Positions 1 to 7,159 of a DNA stretch of 35,722 nt are shown piece by piece. Source of the stretch: Paracoccaceae bacterium (GTDB lineage: Bacteria; Pseudomonadota; Alphaproteobacteria; Rhodobacterales; Rhodobacteraceae). The position numbers and the translations under genes were made by a program. Below the pieces are notes generated by a model. It did not search any database and had not been told where the DNA came from. It saw only the letters and a list, made by a program, of their open reading frames with translations. The stretch is taken from positions 1 through 35,722 of the forward strand of contig SKIF01000125.1 in the NCBI GenBank assembly GCA_007116575.1, in the 5' to 3' direction. The first letter of the stretch is position 1. Each line of letters begins with the position of its first letter.

Positions 1-294
1 CTTCATCTTGAAGAACCACGCATCGCCCTGCGGGTCCTCGTTCACCAGCCCCGGCGTATCAGACAGCGCCTCGTTCACTTCGACAATCTCGCCATCCACA
101 GGGGCCAGAATGTCAGAGGCCGCCTTGACCGATTCGATCACGCAGATCTCGTCGCCCTTGGCGACCATCGCCTCGATCTCGGGCAGTTCGACAAAGACGA
201 CATCGCCAAGCTGCTCGGCCGCGTGCTCAGTGATGCCGACGACCACGACATCGCCATCGACGCGCAGCCATTCATGTTCTTCAGTGTATTTCAT
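1..294 (-). CDS. gcvH: Glycine cleavage system H protein (partial, 3' end outside window)
   Basis: Lipoyl carrier protein of the glycine cleavage complex; it shuttles the aminomethyl group between the P, T and L proteins. The 98 visible codons begin [12 protein letters not shown] and include the lipoylation region around ESVKAASD, whose Lys is the lipoate site, then the family block ending GDAWFFKM. The last ~25 residues lie beyond base 1. The start is fixed by the conserved N-terminus and by a GAGGAG ribosome-binding site (bases 304-309) that overlaps the stop codon of gcvT, 12 bases upstream. It is cotranscribed with gcvT and so falls under the glycine riboswitch; gcvP would be expected next, off the window. 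Identification is very secure. Confidence 0.96.
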   Translation of the reverse strand, partial: MKYTEEHEWLRVDGDVVVVGITEHAAEQLGDVVFVELPEIEAMVAKGDEICVIESVKAASDILAPVDGEIVEVNEALSDTPGLVNEDPQGDAWFFKMK

Positions 295-306
295 CGCGCA
301 TACTCC

Positions 307-1440
307 TCAGCGCTTGTAGTTGGTCGGGTGAAACGGCATGTCGCAGACGGTAACGGGCAGGCGCTTGCCGCGCAACTCTCCCCAAAGCCGGGTGCCGGGT
401 GCGGCCTGATCGGCGGGCACATAGCCCATCGCTACGGGTGCCTCGACCGACGGGCCAAAGCCGCCCGAGGTGACGCGCCCGATCTCGCGCCCGCCCTCGG
501 ACGAGTCCCAGATCACTGTGCCCTCGCGCATCGGCGCGCGGCCTTCGGGGCGCAGGCCCACGCGGCGCGCGGGCGGCCCCTCGGCCAGTTCGCGCAGGAT
601 GGTATCGGCCCCGGCAAAGCCGCCCTCGCGCGCCCCCCCGGCCCGGCGGGCCTTTTGAATCGCCCAGTTCAACCCCGCCATGACCGGCGTGATGCCCTCG
701 TCAATATCATGGCCATAAAGACACAGCCCCGCCTCGAGCCGCAAGCTGTCGCGCGCCCCCAGCCCGATGGGCGCGACCTCATCCATTGCCAGCAGCGCGC
801 GGGCGAAGCCCTCGGCGTGGCCCGCGGGCACCGAGACCTCGAACCCGTCCTCGCCAGTGTAGCCCGAGCGCGAGATCCACAACTCGCCGAAATCCGACGC
901 GGCAGTGATCACGTCCATGAAGCGCATCTCCGCCACCTCGGGCACGATCCGCGCCAAAGCCGCCTCGGCGGCAGGCCCCTGCAGCGCCAGAAGCGCGCGG
1001 TCGGTGACGGGCAGCACCTCGGCCACATCTCCCAGATGCACCGCCAGATGCGCGATATCCTCGGATTTGCGCGCCGCATTGACCACCATCAGGATATGGT
1101 CGCCGCGATTGGCGAACATCAGATCATCAAGGATCCCGCCCGCATCATTGGTGAACATCCCGTAGCGCTGCCGTCCCTCGGCCAGCCCCGCCACTGCCAC
1201 CGGCATCAGCCGCTCGAGCCCGGCGACCAGATCTGCCATGTCGCCACGCGGGCGCAGGATCACCTGCCCCATATGGCTGACATCAAACAGCCCCGCCTGC
1301 GCGCGGCTGTGCAGATGCTCTTTCATCACGCCCATCGGGAATTGCACCGGCATCGCGTAGCCCGCGAAAGGGACCAGTTTCGCGCCAAGCTCCAGATGGA
1401 GTGCATGAAGCGGTGTGCGGTTCAGGCTGTCATCGGTCAT
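307..1440 (-). CDS. gcvT: Aminomethyltransferase (glycine cleavage T protein)
   Basis: T protein of the glycine cleavage system: it releases ammonia from the aminomethyl-lipoyl H protein and passes the one-carbon unit to tetrahydrofolate. The 377 residues match the family length. Visible marks are the N-terminal L-x-P-F-A-G-Y-x-M-P-V block (about 22-32), FDVSHMGQ (about 52-59), SGYTGEDGFEV near the middle and the C-terminal GxVTSGGFGPS motif near residue 325, all typical of GcvT. The start ATG is 56 bases downstream of a tandem glycine riboswitch. The ribosome-binding site is weak (GGGGCGC), which is compatible with control of translation or elongation by the leader. gcvH follows after 12 bases. 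Confidence 0.96.
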   Translation of the reverse strand: MTDDSLNRTPLHALHLELGAKLVPFAGYAMPVQFPMGVMKEHLHSRAQAGLFDVSHMGQVILRPRGDMADLVAGLERLMPVAVAGLAEGRQRYGMFTNDAGGILDDLMFANRGDHILMVVNAARKSEDIAHLAVHLGDVAEVLPVTDRALLALQGPAAEAALARIVPEVAEMRFMDVITAASDFGELWISRSGYTGEDGFEVSVPAGHAEGFARALLAMDEVAPIGLGARDSLRLEAGLCLYGHDIDEGITPVMAGLNWAIQKARRAGGAREGGFAGADTILRELAEGPPARRVGLRPEGRAPMREGTVIWDSSEGGREIGRVTSGGFGPSVEAPVAMGYVPADQAAPGTRLWGELRGKRLPVTVCDMPFHPTNYKR

Positions 1441-1496
1441 GTCTGCGCCCCGTCATTGGTCATGTCCGCGCGAGGTCGGCCCGCGCCTGCCATGCC

Positions 1497-1645
1497 CCCT
1501 CTGTCCCTTGCGCCTGAGATCGCTATCCCTTCGGCGGACGCCTCGGCGCCTCTCTCCAGAGTCTGTTCACGAAGACGGTCCTTTTGCCTGAGAGTTTACC
1601 GGGGCGGTTGCTCCTTCGGCCCTGACGCGCGGTCAGTGTCTCCCG
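1497..1645 (-). ncRNA. Tandem glycine riboswitch upstream of gcvT
   Basis: Read on the minus strand, two successive aptamers are visible. The first (about 1645-1575) has GGGAGAC, then GCCGAAGGAGCAA, then ACTCTCAGGCAAAAGGACCG, the textbook glycine aptamer core. The second (about 1565-1497) has TCTGGAGAG, then CGCCGAAGGGATAGC, then ATCTCAGGCGCAAGGGAC. A short linker joins them, as in known cooperative tandem glycine riboswitches. It ends 56 bases before gcvT, the expected target; in this class glycine binding normally turns gcv expression on. I see no clear intrinsic terminator between aptamer 2 and gcvT, so the expression platform is not resolved. Confidence 0.93.
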
Positions 1646-1659
1646 TATCCGTGCGTCTT

Positions 1660-1688
1660 TTGCTAGCCGATCAGGACGGGGGCGGCAA
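1660..1688 (-). promoter_or_regulatory. Candidate sigma-70 promoter for the glycine riboswitch–gcvTH transcript
   Basis: On the minus strand TTGCCG (1688-1683), a 17-base spacer and TAGCAA (1665-1660) lie so that transcription would begin near 1653, a few bases before the first aptamer starts. The -10 is weak. Support is mainly the position. Confidence 0.4.
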
Positions 1689-1739
1689 GCCCTGCAAGGA
1701 CGGCTTGCGCAAACCCGACAATACAGGCAGAAAACCGGC

Positions 1740-2288
1740 ATGAGTGATCCGTTTTTCTTTGGCTATGGCAGTCTCGTCGATCGCGAGACGCATGACTACC
1801 CGGATGCCGAGCCTGCGATGATTCGCGGCTGGCGGCGGGAATGGCGCACCTCGCAGCGCTTCCGGCGGACCTTCCTGAGTGTCGTGCGCGACCCACACAC
1901 CGCCATCGAGGGGCTGGTCGCGCGCGTTCCGGGCGCGGACTGGGCCGCGCTCGATGCGCGCGAGGCCGGATATGCACGCCATGCCCTGACCGAGCACGAA
2001 TTGCACAGCGCCCGCCCGCTGAGCGCACAGGTCTATGCCATCTGCGAAAGTGTCTCGTCGCTTCCGACCGACGCGCATCCCATCCGGCTGAGCTATCTCG
2101 ATGTGGTGGTGGCAGGGTTCCTGCGCGAGTTCGGCGAGACAGGCGTCGCGCAGTTCTTCGAGACGACAACGGGTTGGGCAGCCGTCCAGAATGACCGCGA
2201 AAGCCCGCTCTATGCCCGCGCGCGGCCCGTAAGCGCCGCTATCCGCGCGCTGGTCGATGACCATCTGTCGCGACTGGGGCTGAGCTAG
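1740..2288 (+). CDS. Gamma-glutamylcyclotransferase-like (GGCT/AIG2-fold) protein
   Basis: The 182-residue protein opens with FFFGYGSLV, the YGSL substrate-loop motif of the gamma-glutamylcyclotransferase fold. A DAREAGYARH segment (about residues 72-81) contains the Glu expected to act as the catalytic acid/base. Members release 5-oxoproline from gamma-glutamyl peptides or related amides, but the substrate cannot be read from sequence. No signal peptide or membrane segment is seen, so it is probably cytoplasmic. It is divergent from gcvT and convergent with glmM, so it is probably monocistronic. No strong ribosome-binding site precedes the ATG, but the motif begins only six residues in, which leaves little room for another start. 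Confidence 0.8.
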   Translation: MSDPFFFGYGSLVDRETHDYPDAEPAMIRGWRREWRTSQRFRRTFLSVVRDPHTAIEGLVARVPGADWAALDAREAGYARHALTEHELHSARPLSAQVYAICESVSSLPTDAHPIRLSYLDVVVAGFLREFGETGVAQFFETTTGWAAVQNDRESPLYARARPVSAAIRALVDDHLSRLGLS

Positions 2289-2294
2289 TACACT

Positions 2295-2333
2295 CGGGCA
2301 GTCCTGTGGCATCTGGAAGACCTGCACTGCCCG
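2295..2333. terminator. Inverted repeat between convergent genes, possible terminator
   Basis: CGGGCAGT (2295-2302) is perfectly complementary to ACTGCCCG (2326-2333), giving an 8-bp stem with a 23-base loop just past the cyclotransferase stop. There is no T tract, so a role as terminator or 3' stabiliser is inferred from place only. The remainder of 2289-2436 shows no gene. Confidence 0.35.
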
Positions 2334-2436
2334 GGAACGAGACCAAAGGCCGTCGCGCATCGGCGTTCAGCGATCTCAGTGGGTTTGGCCATAAATCGGG
2401 CCATTGCGCACGCACAAGCGCGCGGCCCCGACACTC

Positions 2437-3780
2437 TCAGGCCACCGATTCCATCTCGGCGATGATCCCGTCCACGATCTCGGTCATCAGCCCTTCATCG
2501 TCGCATTCGGCCATGACCCGGACCAAAGGCTCGGTGCCCGATTTGCGAATCAAGAGCCGTCCGCGCCCTGCCAGCCGCCCCTTGGCATCCTCGATGGCCT
2601 TCTGCACCTCGACCTTTGACAGCAGATCCACCCCCGGCGCGTAGCGCAGGTTGCGCAGAACCTGCGGCACCGGGTCAAAACTGCGCGCCAACATCGAGGC
2701 CGGACGGCCCGTGTCGATCATCGCGGCCAGGAATTGCAACGCCGCGATCAGCCCATCGCCAGTGGTGGCATAGTCGGTCATCACGATATGTCCCGACTGC
2801 TCGCCGCCCAGATTCCAGCCGCCCTGACGCATCCGCTCGACCACATAGCGGTCACCTACGGCAGTGCGCTCCAGCCGCAGTCCTCGGCCCTCAAGATACT
2901 GCTCGAGCCCGAGATTTGACATGACCGTCGCGACCAGCACGCCCTCGCGCAGGATCTGCGCCTCGCCCCAGCGGCGGGCAAACAGCGCCATGATCTGGTC
3001 GCCATCGGCGATCTGACCGCGCTCGTCGATCAGGATAACCCGATCGGCATCGCCATCAAGCGTAATGCCCAGATCGGCGCCGGTCTCCAGCACCTTGGCC
3101 GCGCAGGCGCGCGGATGGGTCGAGCCGCAGTCGAGATTGATATTGGTGCCATTCGGCGTCACGCCGATGGGGATCACCTCTGCGCCCAACTCCCACAGAA
3201 GCTGCGGTGCCACGCGATGCGCCGCCCCGTTGGCACAATCAAGCACGATCTTCATCCCGCCCAGATCCGTGCCGCGCCGGAGCGTGGTCTTGGCGTATTC
3301 GACATAGCGTCCGCCGGCATCATCGATGCGCTTTGTGCGCCCGATATTGGCGGGCTGTGCCGGTGTGATCTCGCCTGCGACTATCGCCTCGATTGCCGCC
3401 TCGTCGGCATCGGACAGCTTGAACCCGTCCGGGCCGAAAAACTTGATCCCGTTATCCTGATGCACATTGTGGCTGGCCGAAATCATGATGCCCAGATCGG
3501 CACGCATCGAGCGGGTCAGGAACCCCACCGCCGGAGTCGGCACCGGGCCCAGCAGCAGCACATTCATGCCAGTCGAGGTCAGCCCGGATGTCAGTGCAGT
3601 CTCGAACATGTAGCCCGAGAGCCGCGTATCCTTGCCGATCACGACGCGGTGCCCATGCGTGCCGTCGCGCCGGAAGTGCCGCCCCGCCGCTGCCCCCAGC
3701 CGCAGCGCCATCTCGGCGGTCATCGGGTGGGTATTGGCCGTGCCGCGCACGCCATCTGTCCCGAAAAGCTTGCGTGTCAT
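2437..3780 (-). CDS. glmM: Phosphoglucosamine mutase
   Basis: Converts glucosamine-6-phosphate to glucosamine-1-phosphate on the way to UDP-GlcNAc for peptidoglycan and lipopolysaccharide. The 447 residues are the usual length. Motifs in order: N-terminal [10 protein letters not shown] (4-13); catalytic phosphoserine loop SASHN with Ser103; Mg-binding DGDADR (242-247); sugar-binding GGEQSGH; and C-terminal phosphate loop [12 protein letters not shown]. The start is the ATG at 3780, giving [10 protein letters not shown]; a longer reading frame upstream only runs into folP. The ATG overlaps the folP stop (ATGA), indicating translational coupling, and folP–glmM adjacency is widely conserved in proteobacteria. 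Confidence 0.97.
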   Translation of the reverse strand: MTRKLFGTDGVRGTANTHPMTAEMALRLGAAAGRHFRRDGTHGHRVVIGKDTRLSGYMFETALTSGLTSTGMNVLLLGPVPTPAVGFLTRSMRADLGIMISASHNVHQDNGIKFFGPDGFKLSDADEAAIEAIVAGEITPAQPANIGRTKRIDDAGGRYVEYAKTTLRRGTDLGGMKIVLDCANGAAHRVAPQLLWELGAEVIPIGVTPNGTNINLDCGSTHPRACAAKVLETGADLGITLDGDADRVILIDERGQIADGDQIMALFARRWGEAQILREGVLVATVMSNLGLEQYLEGRGLRLERTAVGDRYVVERMRQGGWNLGGEQSGHIVMTDYATTGDGLIAALQFLAAMIDTGRPASMLARSFDPVPQVLRNLRYAPGVDLLSKVEVQKAIEDAKGRLAGRGRLLIRKSGTEPLVRVMAECDDEGLMTEIVDGIIAEMESVA

Positions 3781-4793
3781 GCCGGCTCGCCCTCGTGTTT
3801 CTCTGCCAGCGCCTGCCACAGCGCCAGTGCCTGCCTTGTCTGCCCCACGTCATGCACCCGCAAGATCTGCGCCCCCTGCCCGGCGGCGTGCAATGCCACG
3901 GCCAGCGACCCCGCCAGACGCTCGCCTGCCACATCGACCCCGCTGAGCGTGCCGATGAACCGCTTGCGCGATGCTCCCAGCAGGATAGCACAGCCTGTCT
4001 CGTGCAGGAACGCCAGGGCATTGAGAAGCGCAAGATTATGCTCAAGCGTCTTGCCAAAGCCGATGCCGGGGTCGAGGATGATGCGTTCCGGGGCGATGCC
4101 CGCGGCCAGCGCGCGGTCCCGCGCCGCGACCAGCCAATCACATACATCGAAACGCACATCGTTGTATTGCGGGTCGATCTGCATGGTCTGGGGCGTGCCC
4201 TGCGCATGCATGAGACAGAGCGGAACCCCCGCCTCGGCGACCAGCCCGGCCAGATCACGATCCCATGTCAGCGCTGAAACGTCGTTCACGAGATCGGCGC
4301 CGGCAGCCAGCGCCGCCTCGGCCACGGCCGCCTTGCGCGTGTCGATCGAGATGGCCACTGCCAGCCCCTCGGCGCGCAGCGCCGCGATCAGCGGTGCTGT
4401 CCGCGAAATTTCCTCGGCAACCGGCACCTCCCGCGCGCCGGGGCGGGTGGACTCCCCCCCGATATCGAGGATCTCTGCCCCCTCGGACACAATCGCGCGC
4501 GCTTGCGCCAGCGCCGCCTCCGGGTCGTGGAACCGGCCCCCATCCGAGAAACTGTCGGGGGTGACATTCAGGATGCCCATGAGCCGGGGGCGCGACAGGG
4601 CCAGCCCGCACAGGGGCGCAGGAGCCTCGGCCAGAACCGCATCGCGCACCGGGTCGAACGCACGCATGCGCGGTGCGCCATCGCGCGGCTGTTCGACGAT
4701 CCCGGCGATGCGCAGGGCGCTCTGCCCGCGCAGGGAGGGCATCTCCGGGCGGGCCAGCGCAGCAGGGCAGATGACTGGCGAGCGATACATCAT
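3777..4793 (-). CDS. folP: Dihydropteroate synthase
   Basis: Condenses 6-hydroxymethyl-dihydropterin diphosphate with p-aminobenzoate in folate synthesis; the target of sulfonamides. Visible family motifs are [14 protein letters not shown] (about 73-86), GGESTRPGA, the Lys-containing [22 protein letters not shown] and C-terminal ILRVHD. At 338 residues it is longer than the ~280 typical of the family because of some 65 N-terminal residues ahead of the first motif, with no recognised domain. Such extensions occur in Rhodobacterales as far as I recall; a later start cannot be excluded. It overlaps glmM by four bases and sits 140 bases downstream of folB. Confidence 0.95.
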   Translation of the reverse strand: MMYRSPVICPAALARPEMPSLRGQSALRIAGIVEQPRDGAPRMRAFDPVRDAVLAEAPAPLCGLALSRPRLMGILNVTPDSFSDGGRFHDPEAALAQARAIVSEGAEILDIGGESTRPGAREVPVAEEISRTAPLIAALRAEGLAVAISIDTRKAAVAEAALAAGADLVNDVSALTWDRDLAGLVAEAGVPLCLMHAQGTPQTMQIDPQYNDVRFDVCDWLVAARDRALAAGIAPERIILDPGIGFGKTLEHNLALLNALAFLHETGCAILLGASRKRFIGTLSGVDVAGERLAGSLAVALHAAGQGAQILRVHDVGQTRQALALWQALAEKHEGEPA

Positions 4794-4933
4794 GCGATGC
4801 CTAAACCGCAGCCAGGTTGCGAGTGCAAGCGTGAAATCCCCGTATCATGCCTGCCCGCTCCGCCCCATCGGGGCGTGCAAGGGTGGTTGGGTGGGGCACG
4901 TACCGTGCGGGGCGGACGGGGGCCGCGACCGCC

Positions 4934-5854
4934 TCAGCCCTCCAGCACCGACAGCGCGACACGGCTGCCGGGGGGTACACGCGCATCTTCGGGCAGCGCG
5001 AGGCGCGCGGCAGCGACATGTTCGGCCAGCCACAGCGCCAGCGCCACTGACTCGCGCACTGGTCCGTTCGGACCGTCCGTCGAATCGAGCACCAGCTTCG
5101 ACGGGGCCCAGACAATCATCTGCCCGCGCCGCATCGCGAAATCGATCTCGGTGCGGCTGGAGACCACCAGACAGCGCGGGTCGCGCGCCGCCAGCCGCCA
5201 GGCGTTCTGCTCAATCGCCAGCAAGTCGATCCGGCGCTGCACGGCAGGGTGGCCGGTCTCGACCACTGCCCCCGGCGGCATGCCGACGCACAGGATCACC
5301 GGCAGCCCCTCTGCCTCGATTGCGTCAAGCCGCGCGGGCAGGTCGGGCGCATCGATCATGGCATTGTCAAGATAGACGACCAGCGGGTGCAGATCGGCCT
5401 CTTCGCCTTCGGCATCAAGCGCGCGCAGGGGCTGGGCCGCGCGGCTGCGCACGATCTCGACCCCCAGCGCGCCGGGGCCGCGGTCGAGCTTCTCGACCCG
5501 CACGAAGACCCGCATCGCCTGCGGCTCCTTCAGGATGCGTTCGGCGACCCGCTCGGCCAGCGTCTCCAAGAGGTTCAGCCGCTCGGCGGCCAGTTCATCA
5601 GCAATTGCCTCGGTGATCCGGTCATATGAGAGAATCCGGTCCACGTCATCCTCGAGCGGCCCAGTATGGGGCCGCACCTCGACCACGACATTGAAGCGCA
5701 CGCGCTGGGTGTGGCCGCGCTCGGCCTGAAAGGCACCGATCTCGACCGCAACCACATGATCACGCAGAGAAATCCGGTCTCGCGGATCGGTCGGGGCAGA
5801 CGCTTCGGCGCGCGCCTCGGGATGGGCGAAGGCCAGACGGATATCGGAACTCAT
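4934..5854 (-). CDS. folB: Dihydroneopterin aldolase (FolB) with a long C-terminal extension
   Basis: The first ~135 residues form a FolB domain: ISLRDHVVAVEIGAFQAERG, then RVRFNVVVEV, the DxxDxxLSYDRI segment, LLETLAERVAERIL and the VFVRVEKLDR strand. FolB splits dihydroneopterin into hydroxymethyl-dihydropterin and glycolaldehyde, two steps before FolP, which is encoded next. A FolB protein is normally ~120 residues, yet this one has 306; residues ~140-306 are an additional soluble domain I do not recognise. The reading frame is continuous with normal codon use, so this is a fusion rather than an artefact. No membrane segment is seen. Confidence 0.85.
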   Translation of the reverse strand: MSSDIRLAFAHPEARAEASAPTDPRDRISLRDHVVAVEIGAFQAERGHTQRVRFNVVVEVRPHTGPLEDDVDRILSYDRITEAIADELAAERLNLLETLAERVAERILKEPQAMRVFVRVEKLDRGPGALGVEIVRSRAAQPLRALDAEGEEADLHPLVVYLDNAMIDAPDLPARLDAIEAEGLPVILCVGMPPGAVVETGHPAVQRRIDLLAIEQNAWRLAARDPRCLVVSSRTEIDFAMRRGQMIVWAPSKLVLDSTDGPNGPVRESVALALWLAEHVAAARLALPEDARVPPGSRVALSVLEG

Positions 5855-5959
5855 GCGGGGGCTTTCTGTTGTATCCTGTCGCCTGTCTAGGCCGCTTGCC
5901 CGTCAGACGGAAGGCCAATGCCGCCACGCGCGCCGCCGATTACGACATTCGTGTCAGTT

Positions 5960-6988
5960 TCACCCGCGGTAAAACAGATGCGCGCCGATCTGCCCGGTCT
6001 GGGTGAAGCGGTTTGCCCAGGACGGGTTGACGGCAGTGGTGTGGAAATAGAGCGCACCATGGGTCAGGCGGCTGTGGCCCCCGTCAGTCATGACCTGCGC
6101 GATGCCACGGGCAAGATTGGCCGCCGCACGGTTGGGCATGGCCTCGGAGCGGCCATCGCAGGCGAAACTGAACTGGCACCCGCCCCTGCGCCCTTCGCGC
6201 ACGCCCTGATAGACCACGCCGCAAATCGTGTTCGGGAACTGGCGCGAGGCAACACGGTTCAGAATCACCTCGGCCACGGCGAACTGACCCTTGACCCCTT
6301 CGCCGCGCGCCTCGTGATAGATGGCAGTGGCGAGGCAGGCCTCCTGCTCGCTCAACTCGCGCCGGGGTACGCTGCGCAGCCAGCTGCGCGAATATTGTAC
6401 CGTGCGCCGCAGCAGCGCGGCCGGGCGCGCCTGCGGGCGGGCCGAGGCCAGCGGGGCGAGTGGCGAGCCTAGCACAACCGGCGCGACCACACTGCCACTG
6501 GTCGAGACACGCGGGGTCACTGTCGCGGCGATGGGTTCGGGGCGCGGTTTGGCCCGGAGCACGACTTCCTGCGGACCCGAGACATGCTGCCTGCCCTCGG
6601 GCAGCACGCTGGGCGCGGGGATCTTTGCGGCAATGCTGCGCAGCGCGACAGCTTGCTCATGCCCCAGGCTGGCCACACGGACGGGTGTGATCTCTGGCGT
6701 CCGGGTCATCACATGGTTGCGCTCGACGGGGTTGGAGTGCTGCACCGAGGCCATCACCAGCCGCGCGCGCATGTAGGGGTCCAGCGTCGCGTCCTCGACG
6801 CGCGAGCCGACGCTGGGCAGAGCGATCAGAACCGCCATCGCGGAAATGGCCGAAAAGGTCATGCGCCTGCGCATGGCCAAGCCACCGCGCACGGAAAACC
6901 GCGGCAACGCGCGCCAGACGGATCGGGCCGGATAATGGTTTCCCTGCGCACTGGGCGTTTCCGCCAGTGTCTCGGTCACTTTCGTCAT
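5960..6988 (-). CDS. SleB-family cell wall hydrolase with N-terminal membrane anchor
   Basis: The C-terminal ~140 residues match the cell wall hydrolase SleB family (Hydrolase_2): the block CLATAIYHEARGEG contains the presumed catalytic Glu, followed by GQFAVAEVILNRV, FPNTICGVVYQ, CQFSFACDG and ALYFHTT. Such enzymes cut glycan strands of peptidoglycan. Near the N-terminus RRRMTFSAISAMAVLIALPSV supplies a basic stretch and one hydrophobic segment, an uncleaved anchor or signal. A low-complexity Pro/Ala/Val linker of ~140 residues connects them. The start is uncertain: ATG 6988 has an upstream GGGGGACGG at rather long spacing; an in-frame ATG at 7060 and one just before RRRMTF are alternatives. 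It is probably a single-gene unit, 105 bases upstream of folB's neighbourhood. Confidence 0.82.
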   Translation of the reverse strand: MTKVTETLAETPSAQGNHYPARSVWRALPRFSVRGGLAMRRRMTFSAISAMAVLIALPSVGSRVEDATLDPYMRARLVMASVQHSNPVERNHVMTRTPEITPVRVASLGHEQAVALRSIAAKIPAPSVLPEGRQHVSGPQEVVLRAKPRPEPIAATVTPRVSTSGSVVAPVVLGSPLAPLASARPQARPAALLRRTVQYSRSWLRSVPRRELSEQEACLATAIYHEARGEGVKGQFAVAEVILNRVASRQFPNTICGVVYQGVREGRRGGCQFSFACDGRSEAMPNRAAANLARGIAQVMTDGGHSRLTHGALYFHTTAVNPSWANRFTQTGQIGAHLFYRG

Positions 6989-7159
6989 AGCATTGTCCGG
7001 TGCCGTCCCCCTGGCACCCTGTCCCTTATGTCGCAGCAATCCCAAAAACGATATTGTCATACAGGAAATTGCTCAAAAGGTCCAGAAAAGCTGCAGTCTG
7101 CCTATGGCGCAGGCAGGCCCGGAACCTTCATATGTGCAGGAATCCGCCGATTATATCGC

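Noticed and set aside
223-1743. Long plus-strand open frame of 506 codons opposite gcvT
   Set aside because: Antisense shadow of a real gene in high-G+C DNA; it crosses the riboswitch and shows no family motif.
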